Source: Poa pratensis (taxonomy: Eukaryota > Streptophyta > Magnoliopsida > Poales > Poaceae). From it: a stretch of DNA of 64,000 nucleotides. The stretch is from the NCBI GenBank assembly GCA_947311845.1, contig CAMZMU010000071.1, positions 24,622,805 through 24,686,804 on the forward strand, in the 5' to 3' direction. Of this stretch, positions 1 through 10,210 are shown piece by piece. The position numbers and the translations under genes are program-made. Position 1 is the stretch's first letter; the number at the start of each line of letters is the position of its first letter. The notes beneath the pieces are model-generated. The model had not been told where the DNA came from. It was given only the letters and a program-made list of their open reading frames with translations, and searched no databases.

Positions 1-283
1 CACCAAGTGTCATCTTGAACTTAATCCAAAGGGTAAAGATAAGGATGTTGAAAAAACCCTATCTCTCTATGATTGGTTCTTTGCTTTATCTTTGTGCATC
101 TAGACCCGATATTGTGATGAGTGTAGGAGTGTGTGCAAGGTACCAAGCGGCTCCCAAAGAAAGCCACCAAACGGCGGTTCTTCGAATCTTTCGATATTTG
201 GTCCATACCCCAAGGTTTGGTTTGTGGTATCCTAAAGGCTCAACATTCTCTCTTGCCGGTTACACGGATTCGGATTGGGCCGG
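1..283 (+). pseudogene. pol: Copia pol fragment: end of RT and start of RNase H
   Basis: The translation contains the copia RT tail (MIGSLLYLCASRPDI) and the RNase H start (GYTDSDWAG). The reading frame changes near positions 45-60, around a run of A and C bases, so one indel is present. The frame is cut at 283 by the chromovirus insertion, which falls just after the aspartate-containing DSDWAG motif. The same polypeptide resumes at 14186. This is the 3' end of a typical copia pol, truncated by the window edge at its 5' side. Confidence 0.85.
279..283. repeat. Target-site duplication GCCGG, left copy
   Basis: The five bases before the LTR start (TGTAACATCC) are repeated directly after the LTR end (CCCCACA) at 14181-14185. 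Exact 5-bp duplication with TG...CA termini marks an intact single integration into the copia pol gene. Confidence 0.95.
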
Positions 284-1280
284 TGTAACATCCCAAAATT
301 ATTATCCAGAATTTTATTCCAAAAATGGGAACCAACAAAAACTTTTGTTGTTTATTGTCTGTTAATTGCTTCTTCTTACTTGTGTTGTTGTTCTTGCTGG
401 TTGTGTGAGTGTTTGCTCTAGTAAACACTAATAAGAAATAAAGAAACCAAAATCCAAATTAAAAGCAAGAAAATAAAAATAGCAAGTTATCACTTTAAAA
501 ATCTCAAAGTGACAAATTCAATTATTTTCAAATCAAAGTCAGTGGAGATGCAATGTAAACACTCTCCCATTTTTTTGTTCTTACTACTTTCCCATCTCAA
601 ATATTATTTTTGAACTTGTTTTAAAATTCTAAAATAAAAACAAATAGAAATAAATCAAATTACCTTAAACAAGTACTATGAAAGAAAATGTTGCCAAACA
701 TTTTATTTGGCAATGCCAATTTTTGTGGAGCTTCTACATGTTATGGGGAGGCCCCACAAATATTTGCAGAATTTTCTAAAATATTTAAGTACCTCAAATA
801 AATCCAGGAAAAGCTTCTGGATATTGAAATAAAACTGAAAAATAAAAGAAAAGAGGGAGGAAGGGGTTTTCTGCAAAAAGGTCATCGACCTCAGCCCCGA
901 CGCCGTCGCCGTGTCGCCTCCACCGTCATCGCCGTTTTCTTCGCCGCCAGGGCCCCCCTGGCCGCGCTCTCCCTCGCCTCTGTACCTCTGCACCTCTCTG
1001 CACCGCAGGGGAAGAAACCCGAGCACTCTCCCATCGCCTTTAAGCCGCGGTTCCTCGACGGCCACCGTAGAGGAGTTGGACGGCGCCGGCGAAATTCGTC
1101 CCCCCCTTAGCTCCCCGACACGCACCGTCCCTCTAGACGCTTCTAGAAGAAGCCCGGACCCCGGTAGACGTCTCGCCGCCACGTTACCTGTACTTAGCCG
1201 CGCGAATCGATCGAGGGATCACCTCCGTGCGCCATGGACGCCGCCATGTGAACCACGACCACCGTGGACCAGCCCTGCCC

Positions 1281-1287
1281 TATAAAG
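1281..1287 (+). promoter_or_regulatory. TATA box of the chromovirus 5' LTR
   Basis: TATAAAG lies in GC-rich DNA and is followed after about 30 bases by a C-rich leader. The same sequence is at 11205 in the 3' LTR. It is the best RNA polymerase II core promoter in the LTR and would leave an unusually long R+U5 of nearly 3 kb. Confidence 0.6.
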
Positions 1288-2738
1288 CCACCCCCACGCC
1301 CCTCTGGAAGCACCACACCTTCTCACTCCCTCACACTCCCCTCTCGATCCATCTGTGCACCGCAGGAGGCCGTGCACGGCTGCACCGTCGCCGCCGTCGA
1401 GGTGAAGCATGGCCGCGACGCCACACAACCCTATTGTCACCTCTCTGTCCTGAGCCTTGTTCTCCACCTTCACCGCACTCACCCAGCTCGTTTTCCCTCA
1501 TTTTAGTGCACAGCCGCGTCGCCAGGAGGTCGCCGGAGTCCGCTGCCGAGGCCGTGGAAGTCCGGGAACTCGCCGCCGACGAACCAGCCTTCCCCAGCAA
1601 GCGCAGCTCGCACCACGAACTTCCCCGAGCCTCCGCCGTCGATCCACCACTTCGCCGAGCCTTCCCGAGCCCCCTAGGTGAGGTTCCGACCGTCACAGTG
1701 CCGCCGGCGCGGCGGCGCCGCCAGTTTTTGGTCGCCGCCGTTGCCTTTGATCGTGGACCGTTGGATCCAGATCCAACAGCCACGTACCGCTTCGCTGTAG
1801 TTAAGCCACTGACTGTCTGGCCCCACCCGTCAGTCTTTTATTCTTTTCCACGCACACCCTGAGTCACTGACCAGTAGGCCCCACCTGTCAGAAATCTCAA
1901 CATTATCCAGAGAGAAGGAATTTCTATTTCAATTTTCTCTGGAAAAACAGTACTGGACCTATCTTTGAAATTCAATATCTCGAGATTTAGGAATCCAAAT
2001 AAATCAAACTCAACTGTTCTGGAAAGCTTATGAAATTGTTTAACCAACACAATTGGTCTCATGTCATTTAATTAAATATTAAAAAGTATTATTGAAAATG
2101 CCACAGAAGGTTTAAAATCTAAACTTGTTTGTTTCTGATACTCTGTTAGTCCAAATAATTCCAAACCAATTTTGCTAGCTTAGTACTGCCTTGTGTTAGC
2201 TCCCCTAATTTTGGTAGAATTAATTAAGTAGTATAATTGTTGACTTTAAGATAAACCCTTCTGGACTAAAACAGACAATATGTTTATTGGTTGATCCAAA
2301 TGAGTTAGGACCAATTTTGTTAGCTCACATATATCCATGTTTAGTTACCCCTAAAAGGGTTTAATTTTTGGAACAATATAATTTAATTGGTAGCTAAAAC
2401 TTGATTATTAAGCTACTGGATTCAATCCAATGTGTAGGGAGTTTGGTAACTCCAAATGATCCAATTCAAATTGGGTTGTATTCTACACATCAGTGGCTTT
2501 CCATAGAATTTTAGTTTGTATTTTTGTGACCAACAGAACTCAAGTTGTGGAATTAAACATGAATAACTAGTTTCTGCCATAATTTGACTTAATTAAATAA
2601 TGTTTAATTCAATTTATTTGAAAACCAAATTGTGTGGTTTGATGTGTGCAGTAGCTAATTGTGATGTTGATGATGGTTATGTTGAGGTGATTGCTTGTAT
2701 AGCTTAGTGATTGTTTGCATTGTTTGTTTGTTAATTAG

Positions 2739-2819
2739 ACGAGAACGTTGTCGGATATATCGAGGAAGGAGAGTTTGCTGAATTTGAAGAACAAGAGCAA
2801 GATCACTTTGCCAAGCAAG
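2739..2819 (+). other. Possible cryptic exon inside the LTR (acidic peptide)
   Basis: An acceptor-like TTAATTAG precedes an open segment that reads DENVVGYIEEGEFAEFEEQE and onward to a GC-type donor (CAAG then GCAAGC). Both ends are in phase 1, the same phase as the short acidic frame at 3921-3976. The segment is identical in the 3' LTR (2739 corresponds to about 12665). No ATG is visible in the joined frame, so its translation is uncertain. It could be a remnant of a captured gene or chance. Confidence 0.3.
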
Positions 2820-3920
2820 GCAAGCTATTCTCTGAGCTTGCACTACCAACATATGCATCTACTTTCATAACATGTTTACTCTCAAAGCAAGATTTACAAA
2901 ACCCATTTCAAAAATATATGGATATTATTTTGCCACCCTATGTAGTAGTTTATATAAAACTTTAGGATGGGAAAACAATGTTGTTTATTCAAAACTCCTT
3001 TGAAATGTCTTGTGAGTTTATGGAACGCGAGATGTCGGTGCTGTGTTGGAAAGGTGGAAAAATGGTGATGTTTGTGAAAAATGCACAGTGTCCTAGTACT
3101 ATGGAAACCAATCCTACCCTGTGCGACCACATTTACCACATATGGGAAAAGGCGTAGTCATGTAGTTTGCTCTTATTAGTATGGGATACCTCATCGACGG
3201 AGATGACTCCGTTATGCATGAGGGGATGGTCCGAGGATCTACCCCCTGACCCGGGTCCTCACACAAGTTGGTGGGGAGGATAGAAGGTTCCACCATAAAC
3301 CGCCGGACAAAACTATGAGTCCTCACACTTAGGGTTTCTGACGGGAAACCGGACTGGGTGTCGATGGAAAGTGTCATATGGGAAGGATCCTATACTAGCA
3401 TGAGCAAATAAGAGGCTATGGCCGGCGGCTTACTTCGCATACACCTGGTATGGCGAGACGTGGCAGACACGATGAGTTGCCGGATGGATGTGGGTTAAAA
3501 GCGTGCTACCTCTGCAGAGTGTTAAAAACTATTCGAATAGCCGAGTCCTCGGATATGGACAATTGGGAGACTGTCCTAAGACCTTGTGCAAGTTTTAAAA
3601 AGGCTTTGAGTTTTTAAAAGAAAAATGAAGTGGAGATTGTTTCCTACACCTATACCAACGGATCGGTATGAGGTGGTGGATGAAAGTGGACCATGACGGG
3701 CTATGGTCGGGAAAAGGAGTTTTGGAAAAACAGATGAAAAGGTGACTTCTTTAAAATAGTTATAAAACTCTTCTTACCTTTTTCAATAAAGATATAGAGA
3801 TGTTTTAAATAAGAAAAGTTGTCAACTAAAATAAAACTGGTGCATACTCATGTTGGGTAGTTTGCGAGTACATTCAAATGTACTCATATTGGTTTCGTCC
3901 CTGGCTATTGTCCTAGCCAG

Positions 3921-3976
3921 ACTACGAGGAGGAACACTACGCAGAGCAGGAATATGGCGACTTCTACGCCAACTAA
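3921..3976 (+). other. Short acidic reading frame in the LTR with synonymous-only LTR differences
   Basis: The frame reads DYEEEHYAEQEYGDFYAN and then TAA. An acceptor-like CCAG precedes it. The other LTR has the same peptide at 13850-13905, with six base differences that all fall at third codon positions and leave every residue unchanged. Differences elsewhere in the LTR are much sparser. This suggests past selection on the peptide, or a patch copied from a diverged relative that kept it. I do not recognise the peptide. Confidence 0.4.
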
Positions 3977-4253
3977 GGATCTCCACAAGTCAGCTGCCTG
4001 TCGGGTCGTCATCGTTAGAATATGATGTCGATTACGCCGTAGCTTCCGCTGATATATTTGGTTTGGCCCATGAAGGCACCTATGTAAGAACTTGGTCTAA
4101 ATGACCATTTATGTAAGACTTTTATTCGGTACTGTAATGGATGTAAACTTTGGTATCCAATTCGGATTATGTGCAACGACAGACTGATCACGGGATCGTT
4201 GTGTTAAGCATAATCGGGTATTTCGGACAGCTAGTCCGGGGTCCCCACAGACT

Positions 4254-4266
4254 TGGTATCAGAGCC
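4254..4266 (+). other. Primer-binding site, initiator-Met tRNA type
   Basis: TGGTATCAGAGCC lies four bases after the LTR end. This is the standard plant retrotransposon site complementary to the 3' end of initiator methionine tRNA and primes minus-strand synthesis. Confidence 0.93.
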
Positions 4267-4549
4267 ATCCTGACTTTAGGAAACCTTAGTTAGCATGGTC
4301 GTTTGTCAAATGTTACAAAAGATGAATTTCTAAAAAGAAAGGAATGAAGTATTTTCGAAAATTGCTTATCTCCAATCCTCTTACTTATGCAAAATTTTAC
4401 TCTCATTAAATATTACATTTTCCTTAGTATCCCTAAAATTTTGTACACCTCTCATTAAGTTTAAAATTTGACTCACTTGTTGCCCTACTATATTAAAATT
4501 TTGATATACTTGTCACCTAACTAACTTAAAATTTTGCTTAAAAACTGTA

Positions 4550-5409
4550 GATGGCACTCCATGGACCGAGTTCGTTCAGCTGGAGAAGGACAGCAAGCTG
4601 ACGTTTGAGAGGGACTTGTTCGAGTTGACCAAGCTGTTAGGTCGCCCCGCTCCAGAGTTTGAGGGAGCTCAGATTGATGTTCACGGTGTTGGAAGGCTGA
4701 GCTGGCTCATCAGATCGTCAGTTCGCAGGAACATCAAGTCTCCCAATTCCAGGACGCTCATCTTCACCACCAAGGAGGCCACCTGGGTTGACGGTCTCTG
4801 TACTGCTACACAGAGGATGCTAGCCCGACTTTGTGAGGAGCACAAGGCGGAGTTAGTAGACTCCCGTTCCGGTTCTACGGGAGGCGCAACTGTGATGGAC
4901 ACCCTACTCCTTCACCTTACCACCCGATGTTTGGGAGCTACATCATGGACATGGAGATCTTACTTCAGTGCACTCAGGATGATCTGTTGCGCACTAGGAT
5001 TCAGCTCCACTTCGACCGCGAGTCGCTCGTTGAGCTTCGCGAGAACGAGATGAAGCTGATGGTGGAGAAGGTTGCTCTTCTCAGGAAGAGGGCCCAGCTG
5101 AGGAAGACTATCGTGAAGCTCCGCACGAAGGTGGCAGAGCAGGATGGACTGATTGAGGATCTTGAGCACCATACTGACGAGATGGAGGAGGAGGGCGAGG
5201 ATCTCCGCAAGGAGAACGACGCTTTCCTCAGTGACGATGATGACTTCGTGGAGGAGATGGACTGTGAGGAGGAGGATGATGAGGAGGAGTTAGTTGACGA
5301 GGAGGAGGAGCCACTCGAGCCAGTTCTCGAGGACGAGGAGGAGGATCCCGAGGAGCCAGCCTACCAGTCAGATGCTGACGTGTTAGAGCTGGAGGTTCCA
5401 CCTCAGTAG
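4550..5409 (+). pseudogene. Extra ORF between primer-binding site and gag: acidic coiled-coil protein
   Basis: An open frame begins just after an acceptor-like AAACTGTAG at 4542-4550, with residues DGTPWTEFVQLEKDSKLTFE, and runs about 110 codons. Near 4868-4880 it must shift by one base to continue into a second open frame. That second frame has an ATG at 4927 and ends at the stop at 5407-5409. The second half is a heptad-rich coiled coil (about 5000-5190) followed by a very acidic tail (runs of Glu/Asp, 5225-5380). No ATG is seen in the first half, so it may be entered by splicing from the LTR leader. I do not recognise the protein. Tekay-type elements normally have only gag-pol here, so it is an addition of unknown function. 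Confidence 0.55.
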
Positions 5410-5704
5410 GCGAGTGACTTGATCACTACCGCAGGATTAGGTTGACCCCCTATAGCTAGTCGAGTAGTAGCAGTGGTTCTTTTGGAAACCAGATGTTATG
5501 TATTAGATGTAAGCTTGATGTTGTAAGCTTGATGTTGTTGAACTCCTTGATGTATTGTTTGTGAAATATAAGTATGTTTGTCTTGTTTAAATCTGTGTGA
5601 ACTATTTTCATATAAATCTTAGGATTAATCAACCACTTGAGAGATCATCTTTTCCCTTAGTCGAACTTTTCTTGCCTTGTCTCTTATACCCGGTGTGCTT
5701 CAGG

Positions 5705-6840
5705 ATGCCACCCCGTCGCAGCAATGCGGAAGGATCAGGATCAGCACCACCACCACCGGACCCAACCCCCACCCAACTTCTCGCACTTATCATGGAGGAG
5801 CGTGAAAATGCCCGGCAAGAGCGCCAAGCTCATCTCGCTGCCTTACAACAACTCGCAGCCGCTATAACAACAACAACAATAACAACAACAACAATGGTGG
5901 CAATGGCAATGAAAACCAGCGATCTACCTTGGGTGATTTTCAGAAGACCAACCCACCCACCTACTCCAAGGGACTTCACCCACTAGAAGCCGATGATTGG
6001 CTTCGCACCATCGGCAATAATCTTGAAGTTGCTGCTGTGGGAGAAAATGAGAAAGTGTGTATGCAACCCACTATCTCGCTGGACCTGCAAGAGCTTGGTG
6101 GGAAACTACCAAGACTCTCCAGCCAGCTGGTCATGTCATCAACTGGGCTGAGTTCCAGGAGAAGTTCCGCAAGAAGCATATTCCCAGTGGACTTATTGAG
6201 AGGAAGAAGGATGAGTTCCGCAAGCTGAGGCAGGGAAGTAGAGATGTGGTCGGTTATCTTGAGGAGTTTACCGACTTATCTCGGTATGCTCCTGATGACA
6301 CCGACAAGGAAGAGAAGAAGATGGAGCGTTTCATGAGTGGACTCATGATGAACTTCAGTGTGCTTTGGTTATCCATGACTTCCGTGATCTGGAGTCACTT
6401 GTGGACAAAGCCATCCAGCTGGAGACCAAGCGCAAGTCGATGTATGAAGGTCGCAAGAGGAGGATGAATGCTCAGGAAGGCTCGAGCAGCCAGAAACCTC
6501 GTATCTTTCAGCAGAACACCAGGCCTGCCTATCGTCCACCCCAAGCTCCACGCCCCAATTACCCTAACCGCCCAAACAACTTCAACCGCCCCAATGACAA
6601 TAACCGTCCCGGAGGAAACTTCAACAACTTCAACCCAATCCCAATGTGATCTGCTTTGAATGCGGCAACAAGGGTCACTACTCCAAAGAATGTCCCAATC
6701 CCAAGAGGAATGTCCAGCGCCCCAATGCGCCGGCACAGAACAATGGTCAAGGCCGCAATGGAAATGGAAATGGCAAGAATGCCGCACCTCGCGGAAATGC
6801 TGCTGTTGCCAAGGGTCGTCTGCACCACATCAATGCTGAA
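5705..6840 (+). pseudogene. gag: Tekay Gag: capsid and zinc-knuckle nucleocapsid, frameshifted
   Basis: Gag packages the element RNA. The start is ATG 5705 (MPPRRSNAEGSGSAPPPP). The retrotransposon Gag domain follows, with ADDWLRTIGNNLEVA near 5988 and YLAGPARAWWETTKTL near 6066, then a Pro/Asn-rich linker and a CCHC zinc knuckle (CFECGNKGHYSKEC, near 6652). The frame changes at least four times (near 5920, 6057, 6360 and 6640). Some shifts fall at simple-sequence or homopolymer tracts, such as the ACA/ACAAC repeat at 5868-5892. Gag is fused to protease and pol as expected for chromoviruses. Confidence 0.85.
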
Positions 6841-7413
6841 GAAGCTCAGGATGCTCCGGATGTTGTGCTGGGTACGTTCCTTGTCAACTCAGTACCTGCA
6901 ACTGTTCTGTTTGATTCTGGTGCTACCCATTCATTTGTTACCCAAGAATTTGTTGCTAAGGGAGGTTTAGTTAAGAGCCTCTTACCCAAACCCATGGTCA
7001 TCCAAATCCCAGAATCCACCGTAGAGACCAAGATGTTTTGCTCCGATGTACCCCTTGAGATCAAAGGAGAAAGTTTCCAGTTAACTTAATTGTTCTGGGA
7101 ACCCAAGGCATCGATGTTATACTCGGTATGAATTGGTTAGCCAAGTACCATGGTCGAATTGACTGTGCCAGAAGAGCTGTATCCATCACCACCGACAAAG
7201 AAGTAGAAGTGGAGTATGTGTCTAAAACTAGTCAACCTCACCCAGGCTGCCATGAGAGCATAGCTCGACCCGCCCTAGATGAGATCCGTGTTGTTCATCT
7301 GTTCAAGGATGTTTTCCCAGAAGAATTGCCTGGTATGCCGCCAGATAGGGATATTGAGTTCATAATTGAGCTTATCCAGGAACATCCCCCATATCCCAAA
7401 AGCCTTATCGGAT
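6841..7413 (+). pseudogene. pol: Tekay aspartic protease
   Basis: The retropepsin active site LFDSGATHSFV lies near 6909, in the same frame as the zinc knuckle, and cleaves the Gag-Pol polyprotein. The flap-side region GMNWLAKYHGRIDC (7125 onward) is in another frame, because a shift at about 7085 ends the first frame at a TAA. The linker to RT, with FPEELPGMPPDRDIEF, follows and ends in a further frameshift at 7413. The catalytic aspartate is present. Confidence 0.85.
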
Positions 7414-8650
7414 GAATCCGGAAGAACTGGTTGAGTTGAAGAAGCAGTTGGCTGATATGCTAAGCAAAGGTCTTGTCCGCCCAAGCGCTTCACCATGGGG
7501 ATCACCCATTATTTTTGTGGACAAGAGAGACGGTACCACACGCCTGTGTGTGGATTATCGCAAGCTGAATGACGTGACCATTAAAAATAAGTACCCTCTT
7601 CCCAAGATCGAGGATCTGTTCGATCAAATGAACGGAGCCCGAGTCTTTTCAAAGATCGATCTTCGGACAGGTTACCATCAGTTGAAGATCAGAGAGACAG
7701 ATATTCCCAAGACCGCCTTCACCACTCGTTACGGTTGTTTGAATACACCGTGATGTCTTTTGGTCTGACCAATGCCCCAGCCTATTTCATGAATCTCATG
7801 AACAAGATTTTCATGGAGTACCTCGACAAGTTCGTGGTAGTTTTCCTTGATGACATCCTTATTTATTCCAAGACCGAAGAAGAGCATGCTGAACACCTGC
7901 GTCTAGTTTTGGAGACCCTCCAAGAGCACCAACTGTATGCCAAACTTAGCAAGTGTGAGTTTTGGCTCAGTGAAGTGGCATTTCTTGGACATATTGTATC
8001 CGCTGGAGGAATTTCTGTTGACCCTGAGAAGATACAAGCCATTCTTGACTGGTTATCCCCAACCAATGTTTTTGAAATCCGAAGCTTTCTCGGACTTGCC
8101 GGTTATTACCGCAAGTTCGTTGAAGGATTTTCCAGTATAGCCAAACCTCTGACCCAACTGTTGAAGAAGGACAAGAAATTTGAATGGACTCAGAAGTGTG
8201 AGGATAGTTTCCAAGAACTGAAGAAGAGACTAACCTCAGCCCCAATCCTGATCATGCCAGACGTCACCCAGAGTTTCGACGTGTATTGCGATGCATCACG
8301 CCTCGGACTTGGTTGCGTTCTGATGCAAGAAGGCAAAGTTGTGTCGTACCTGTCCCGGCAGTTGCGACCGCATGAAGAGAATTACCCAACCCATGACTTG
8401 GAGTTAGCTGCTGTGTCTTTGCTCTTAAGAAGTGGCGTCCCTATCTTGCGGGACATCGCTGCGAGGTCTATACAGATCACAAAAGCTTGAAGTATATTTT
8501 CACCCAGAAAGATCTGAACCTGCGACAGAGGAGATGGATGGAATTAATCAAGGATTATGATATTGGAATCCATTATCACCCCGGAAAGGCTAATGTAGTT
8601 GCCGATGCCCTTAGTCGCAAACCTTGCACCCTGAATGCCCTGATCCAAGC
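7412..8650 (+). pseudogene. pol: Tekay reverse transcriptase and RNase H
   Basis: This part makes the cDNA and removes the RNA template. RT motifs are [18 protein letters not shown] (7480), [19 protein letters not shown] (7550), [13 protein letters not shown] (7655) and the catalytic [12 protein letters not shown] (7835). RT thumb/connection motifs [18 protein letters not shown] follow, then RNase H with [15 protein letters not shown] (8285) and [10 protein letters not shown] (8590). Frames change near 7740 and 8470-8487, the second inside RNase H. The catalytic aspartates in the segments are intact, but the chain is not continuous. Confidence 0.88.
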
Positions 8651-10165
8651 CGAACAGCCAGCCTTGTTCAAAGACTTCCAAGATTTTGGACTAGAGCTTG
8701 TTAGCCATGGTTATCTCGCCAATCTAGAGTTAACCCCAACCCTGATGGATCAAATCAAAGAAGCCCAGAAAGGTCATGAAAGCATAGAGGGAATTAGGAA
8801 GAAAATTTCCCTCGGCAAAGCACCCGGTTTTACCGAAGATGCTGAAGGAGTGCTGAAATTCAATGACCGTATCTGTGTGCCCAATGTCACGGAACTTAAG
8901 GAGTTAATCCTGAAGGAGGCCCATGAGACCCCTTATTCAATCCACCCCGGCGGAACCAAAATGTACCAAGACCTTCGAGAAAGATTTTGGTGGCATGGAA
9001 TGAAGCGAGAGATTGGTTCATTCGTAGCCAAGTGTGATATCTGTCAGCGAGTCAAGGCTGAACATCAGCACCTTTGAAAATTCCCGAGTGGAAGTGGGAC
9101 GAGATTGGAATGGATTTTATTACCGGACTTCCAAGATCCAACCGAGGCCATGATTCAATCTGGGTCATCGTTGATCGACTGACCAAGGTTGCCCACTTTG
9201 TTCCTGTCAAGACCACTCATACCGGAGCTCAGTTAGCAGACCTGTATATTTCCAGAATAGTGAGCCTGCATGGTGTGCCTAAGAAGATTGTATCTGATAG
9301 AGGCACGCAATTCACCTCAAGATTCTGGAAATCCCTTCATGAAGCCCTCGGAACCAAGTTAGCCTTTAGCACAGCTTATCATCCCCAGACCGATGGCCAA
9401 CTGAGCGAGTGAACCAGATATTGGAGGACATGCTTCGCGCATGTGTTCTATCCTATGGTTCCAAGTGGGAAGATTGTCTTCCGTTTGCAGAGTTCTCGTA
9501 CAACAACAGTTATCAGTCTAGTCTGCAAATGGCCCCTTTTGAAGCCCTTTACGGCAAGAAGTGTCGTACACCCCTGAATTGGTCCGATACCGGAGAGAGC
9601 AAATTGTTCGGACCAGATACCCTCCGAGAAGCTGAAGAGCAAGTTCAGCTTATTCGTGAACGTCTCAAAACTGCCCAATCCCGTCAGAAGAGTTACGCTG
9701 ACACCAAGCGCCGTGACCTCACTTTCAGTCGGAGATCATGTTTATCTCCGAGTGACACCCCTCAAGGGAATGCAGCGTTTCCATGTCAAAGGAAAGTTAG
9801 CACCAAGGTATATTGGACCCTTCAAGGTCATTGCTCGTCGAGGAGAAGTATCCTATCAGCTGGAGTTACCCCAGGAGTTAGGAGATTATCATGATGTCTT
9901 CCACATTTCCTTGCTCCGGAAGTGTCTTGAAGTTCCTGACCAGCCTGATGTTTTCAAAAACATCGACCACCTCTCCATCGACCTGAACCAAGACCTGACT
10001 TATCGTGAGAGACCCCTCAAAATTCTCGAAGAAGATGTTCGTGTTACCCGAAGACGTGCGATCAAGTTTTACAAAGTCCAGTGGACTAACCACTCTGAAG
10101 AAGAAGCAACTTGGGAACGCGAAGATTATCTTAGAAGCGAATTCCCAGACCTCCTTAAAACCTAA
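8641..10165 (+). pseudogene. pol: Tekay integrase with C-terminal chromodomain
   Basis: The HHCC zinc-binding domain ([12 protein letters not shown] near 9035) is followed by the DDE core: Asp in [16 protein letters not shown] (9098), Asp in [11 protein letters not shown] (9290), Glu-containing segment near 9395. A short deletion just after the HHCC domain (about 9070) removes residues normally found before the core and shifts the frame. Further shifts are near 9410 and 9730. The C-terminus contains the GPF/Y-type region (RYIGPFKVIARRG) and a chromodomain (KFYKVQWTNHSEEEATWE, 10065-10120), which in this clade directs integration to heterochromatin. The stop is at 10163-10165. Confidence 0.88.
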
Positions 10166-10193
10166 GCCTAGCAAATCTCGGGACGAGATTTAT

Positions 10194-10210
10194 TTTAAGG
10201 GGGGAAGGAT
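10194..10210 (+). other. Polypurine tract of the chromovirus
   Basis: A purine run (TTAAGGGGGGAAGGAT) lies immediately before the 3' LTR start TGTAACATCC. It primes plus-strand synthesis. Confidence 0.9.

Larger units (their letters stand above)
284..4249 (+). repeat. 5' LTR of the Tekay chromovirus
   Basis: This repeat is matched throughout by 10211-14180. It starts TGTAACATCC and ends GTCCCCACA. A GC-rich island (about 890-1860) with a TATA box is flanked by AT-rich DNA. I see roughly 20 substitutions and a similar number of short indels between the two LTRs, which suggests an insertion well under one million years old at usual grass rates. Open frames in the GC-rich island are mostly compositional. 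Confidence 0.95.

Noticed and set aside
1227..1862. Open frames of 124-211 codons in the GC-rich part of the Tekay LTR (and their copies at 10835-11892), on both strands
   Set aside because: They overlap each other in several frames, start at non-ATG codons, differ in length between the two LTRs because of indels, and have low-complexity Arg/Pro/Ser composition. GC richness alone explains them.
4254..4266. A tRNA gene at the primer-binding sites
   Set aside because: Only the 3'-end complement of a tRNA is present; no cloverleaf can be formed from the surrounding sequence. I saw no complete tRNA or rRNA gene in the window.
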